A stretch of DNA of 6,191 nucleotides from an uncultured bacterium (lineage in GTDB: Bacteria; Desulfobacterota; Desulfobulbia; Desulfobulbales; Desulfobulbaceae), in contig CAITZN010000501.1 in NCBI GenBank assembly GCA_903896915.1, positions 1-6,191 of the forward strand, written 5' to 3'. The position numbers and the translations under genes are program-made. The notes beneath the pieces are model-generated. The model was not told the DNA's origin. It did not search any database and saw only the letters and a list, made by a program, of their open reading frames with translations. Below, piece after piece: positions 5,476 to 6,191 of this stretch. Position 1 is the stretch's first letter, and the number at the start of each line of letters is the position of its first letter.

Positions 5476-6191
5476 AAGGTTTCCCTCCATCTTGGAGTGA
5501 AAAAGTGAGTGTAAACTTGGTTCCGCCAACCTGGTTGATAACGTATTGCCCCCCAAGCTGATGCTGGCCAAGCATCTGAACCAGGGTGAGTCCCAAGGTG
5601 GCCGTGTTGTTCAGGTCAAACCCAGGAGGCAGGCCGACACCATTATCTGCCACGGACAAGGTGAAAATATTATTTTCATTGTGGAGAGACACAGAAATGC
5701 GGTCTTCGATCCCTTGCTCGGCACGCTCTTTAGGAAAAGCATACTTAAGAGCGTTGGTAATGAGTTCATTGATAATCATGCCGCAGGGTACAGCAAGATC
5801 AAGCGGCATCTCCACTCCATGAGTGTTTATCAAGCATTTGATTCGGGGAGAGCTAAAGGACGTACGCAGATGGGAGATGAGCGATTGCAGGTACTCCTGG
5901 AAATCAATTTTGGAGAGAGATTCTGATCGGTAGAGTTTCTCGTGAACGAGACTCATGGCGCTAATCCGTGAACTTAGGTCGGTCATGATTCTCCGGGCCT
6001 GAGGATCCTCTATCGCATGCTGCTGCAGGTTGAGAAGGCCGATAATGGCGGCCATGTTGTTTTTCACCCGGTGATGCACCTCTCGCAGGAGTACTTCCTT
6101 TTCGGCCAGGGAGGCCTGCAGGGCTTCTTCGGCCTGTTTACGTTCAGTAATATCGTGGGCGATGCCCAGCACACCGATAAGCGTGCCCTCA
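5468..6191 (-). CDS. PAS/HisKA_2-type sensor histidine kinase, 5'-partial
   Basis: The frame is open to the right edge, so only the last 240 residues are seen; a GTG at 6170-6172 is internal, not the start. The visible part opens with the end of a PAS domain (LIGVLGIAHDITERKQAEEAL), then a HisKA_2 phosphoacceptor region, LLREVHHRVKNNMAAI (likely phospho-His at visible residue 39, codon 6074-6076). An HATPase domain follows with N-box IINELITNALKYAF (~139-152), G1 DNGVGLP (~182-188) and a short G2-like TLGLTLV. HHRVKNN and the compact ATPase without an F-box are typical of the HisKA_2 family, whose members often pair with receivers lacking DNA-binding domains. That fits the REC-Cys gene whose start overlaps this stop (TAA 5468-5470). 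The window does not show what the kinase senses, since its N-terminal sensor lies outside. Confidence 0.93.
   Translation of the reverse strand, partial: EGTLIGVLGIAHDITERKQAEEALQASLAEKEVLLREVHHRVKNNMAAIIGLLNLQQHAIEDPQARRIMTDLSSRISAMSLVHEKLYRSESLSKIDFQEYLQSLISHLRTSFSSPRIKCLINTHGVEMPLDLAVPCGMIINELITNALKYAFPKERAEQGIEDRISVSLHNENNIFTLSVADNGVGLPPGFDLNNTATLGLTLVQMLGQHQLGGQYVINQVGGTKFTLTFSLQDGGKPYA
5483..5488 (-). promoter_or_regulatory. Ribosome binding site deciding the start of the REC-Cys gene
   Basis: GGAGGG on the minus strand lies 7 nt before the ATG at 5473-5475, inside the end of the kinase gene. It is the strongest Shine-Dalgarno in the window and fixes the start over the in-frame ATG that it overlaps and over more upstream candidates. 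Confidence 0.75.

Noticed and set aside
5476..5571. N-terminal extension of the REC-Cys protein
   Set aside because: It overlaps the kinase C-terminus in another frame, and the receiver's first strand starts directly after the ATG at 5473-5475.
1..6191. CRISPR array, tRNA, rRNA, insertion sequence or direct repeats
   Set aside because: I saw no spaced repeats, transposase-like frames, cloverleaf-like segments or terminal inverted repeats while reading both strands.

Overview
The window looks like a stretch of a Gram-negative bacterial chromosome devoted to signal transduction. The best guess is a Desulfobacterota/Desulfuromonadales-type or similar environmental proteobacterium. That guess rests on style: dense two-component genes, a PAS domain with a CxxCP cluster, a REC protein ending in a CxxC...SHGxCPxC tail, an HDOD regulator, a bacteriohemerythrin and an MglA-like GTPase. 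No rRNA or marker gene is present, so the taxon is an inference. Every supported gene lies on the minus strand, so transcription runs from high to low coordinates; long plus-strand frames are shadows.

Layout in transcription order. (1) 6191-5468: 3' part of a PAS/HisKA_2 histidine kinase, cut by the window edge. (2) 5475-4822: a REC protein with a Cys/His tail, overlapping the kinase by 8 nt (ATGCGTAA), so the two are probably a translationally coupled kinase/regulator pair. (3) 4821-4711: about 110 nt with no recognisable gene. (4) 4710-4402: a decayed bacteriohemerythrin. Its N-terminus is gone, a TAA interrupts the frame, and one iron-ligand His reads as Gln. (5) 4392-2377: a REC-PAS-PAS-histidine kinase, 671 aa. 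(6) 2300-1101: a REC-HDOD response regulator, 399 aa with GTG start. (7) 1021-860: the first ~30 residues of an MglA-like small GTPase with an intact P-loop, then unrelated sequence to a stop. (8) 863 to the left edge: a heme-oxygenase-like protein with a C-terminal extension, 5'-complete but truncated at its C-terminus by the window. Its ATG overlaps the stop of the GTPase remnant (ATGA).

Working model (inference): two adjacent phosphotransfer modules, HisKA_2 kinase with REC-Cys regulator and REC-PAS-PAS kinase with REC-HDOD regulator, sit beside proteins of oxygen/heme-related families (hemerythrin remnant, heme-oxygenase-like protein). This suggests sensing of redox, oxygen or heme-derived signals. 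Two of the eight genes are clearly broken, so the region appears to be eroding in this genome. There is no IS element, tRNA, rRNA, CRISPR array or phage gene in the window.
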